Shown here in pieces: positions 14,312 to 14,604 of a stretch of 14,604 nucleotides of DNA. The DNA comes from Proteiniphilum sp. UBA5283. Its GTDB lineage: Bacteria > Bacteroidota > Bacteroidia > Bacteroidales > Dysgonomonadaceae. Location of the stretch: positions 54,928 to 69,531 of the forward strand of contig DHSP01000017.1 of NCBI GenBank assembly GCA_002408485.1, in the 5' to 3' direction. Under the pieces are notes generated by a model that was not told the DNA's origin, searched no databases, and saw only the letters and a program-made list of their open reading frames with translations. The position numbers and the translations under genes were made by a program. Each line of letters starts with the position of its first letter. Position 1 is the first letter of the stretch.

Positions 14312-14604
14312 ATGAAAATCAAATATTTATTTCCATTATTCATCGCAATACTAACTTTGATGATTAGTTGTAACGATGAAGAGTCTGTGACGCTGCTTGA
14401 TGAAATTCAGGTATCGTCGTCCTACGTAGCTATCCCTATGAAAGGAGGTTCCACAAGCATTACCGTAACGGCTAAAGGGAGCTGGACGGCAGAGAAAGTT
14501 ACTACCGATAAAAATAAGGTCGAATGGTTGACGATGTCGACAACCACGGGAAATGCCGGTGAAACAGAGCTTACGTTCACGGCCCCGGAAGCCGTCGATG
14601 GCCG
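14312..14604 (+). CDS. BACON-domain lipoprotein (N-terminal part, cut by window edge)
   Basis: Ninety-seven residues are visible before the window ends. The start at 14312 gives a short signal peptide, MKIKYLFPLFIAILTLMISC, with the lipobox ISC at Cys20, followed by NDEE; acidic residues just after the Cys resemble the Bacteroidota surface-export signal. From about residue 32 the sequence fits a BACON domain: QVSSSYVAIPMKGGSTSITVTAKGSW, then EWLTMSTTTGNAGETELTFTA. The WLT-S-G-G pattern is characteristic. BACON domains usually sit at the N-terminus of surface enzymes or binding proteins, often for glycans or mucin, so the function of the missing part decides the role. The gene is 17 bases downstream of the receptor gene and very likely in its operon. 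Confidence 0.85.
   Translation, partial: MKIKYLFPLFIAILTLMISCNDEESVTLLDEIQVSSSYVAIPMKGGSTSITVTAKGSWTAEKVTTDKNKVEWLTMSTTTGNAGETELTFTAPEAVDG

Noticed and set aside
10986..14604. A SusC/SusD polysaccharide-utilisation pair
   Set aside because: The plug lacks the SusC pattern and the following lipoprotein has a BACON domain with no SusD features; no glycoside hydrolase is visible.
1..14604. CRISPR array, tRNA, rRNA, insertion sequence or phage gene
   Set aside because: No regularly spaced repeats, no cloverleaf-like sequence with a recognisable T-arm, no transposase motif and no paired terminal repeats were seen on either strand.

Overview
The window looks like chromosomal DNA from a member of the Bacteroidota, most likely order Bacteroidales. 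The evidence is the gene families (a Bacteroidales-type ClpC, an Oar-like TonB-dependent receptor followed by a BACON-domain lipoprotein, a short GroES, a GroEL with a GGM tail), the AT-rich leaders with little Shine-Dalgarno signal, and copies of the Bacteroidota -7 promoter element TAnnTTTG ahead of most transcription units. A Dysgonomonadaceae or Porphyromonadaceae-like source is a guess from general resemblance.

The left part reads on the minus strand. Bases 1-1262 hold the N-terminal 420 residues of ClpC, cut by the window edge. After a 330-base gap comes a compact four-gene unit, transcribed right to left: a DUF2007 protein (5174-4929), an AI-2E/PerM-family membrane protein (4894-3752), a periplasmic metal-chelate or cobalamin-type binding protein (3780-2593) and its FecCD/BtuC-type permease (2603-1593, GTG start). 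The last three genes overlap end to start, which suggests translational coupling. No ABC ATPase gene follows the permease, so the importer is incomplete here.

The strands diverge at about 5175-5298. Reading right come an NADP-dependent short-chain dehydrogenase of the YdfG type (5299-6054), a secreted S9-family serine peptidase closest to the glutamyl endopeptidase (S9D) group (6148-8610), and groES-groL (8706-10674), which ends in a strong 14-bp-stem terminator. After a 311-base gap come an Oar-like TonB-dependent outer-membrane receptor of 1102 residues (10986-14294) and, 17 bases later, the start of a BACON-domain lipoprotein (14312 to the edge). These two probably form one surface uptake or binding unit.

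Most of this is housekeeping and envelope function: protein quality control (ClpC, GroESL), peptide breakdown in the envelope, and nutrient uptake. I saw no CRISPR array, transposase, phage gene, tRNA or rRNA. Nothing here amounts to a clearly new system. The points most worth a second look are the receptor/BACON pair, the S9D peptidase with plant-plastid-like catalytic motifs, and the importer that lacks an ATPase and is fused by overlap to an AI-2E-family gene.
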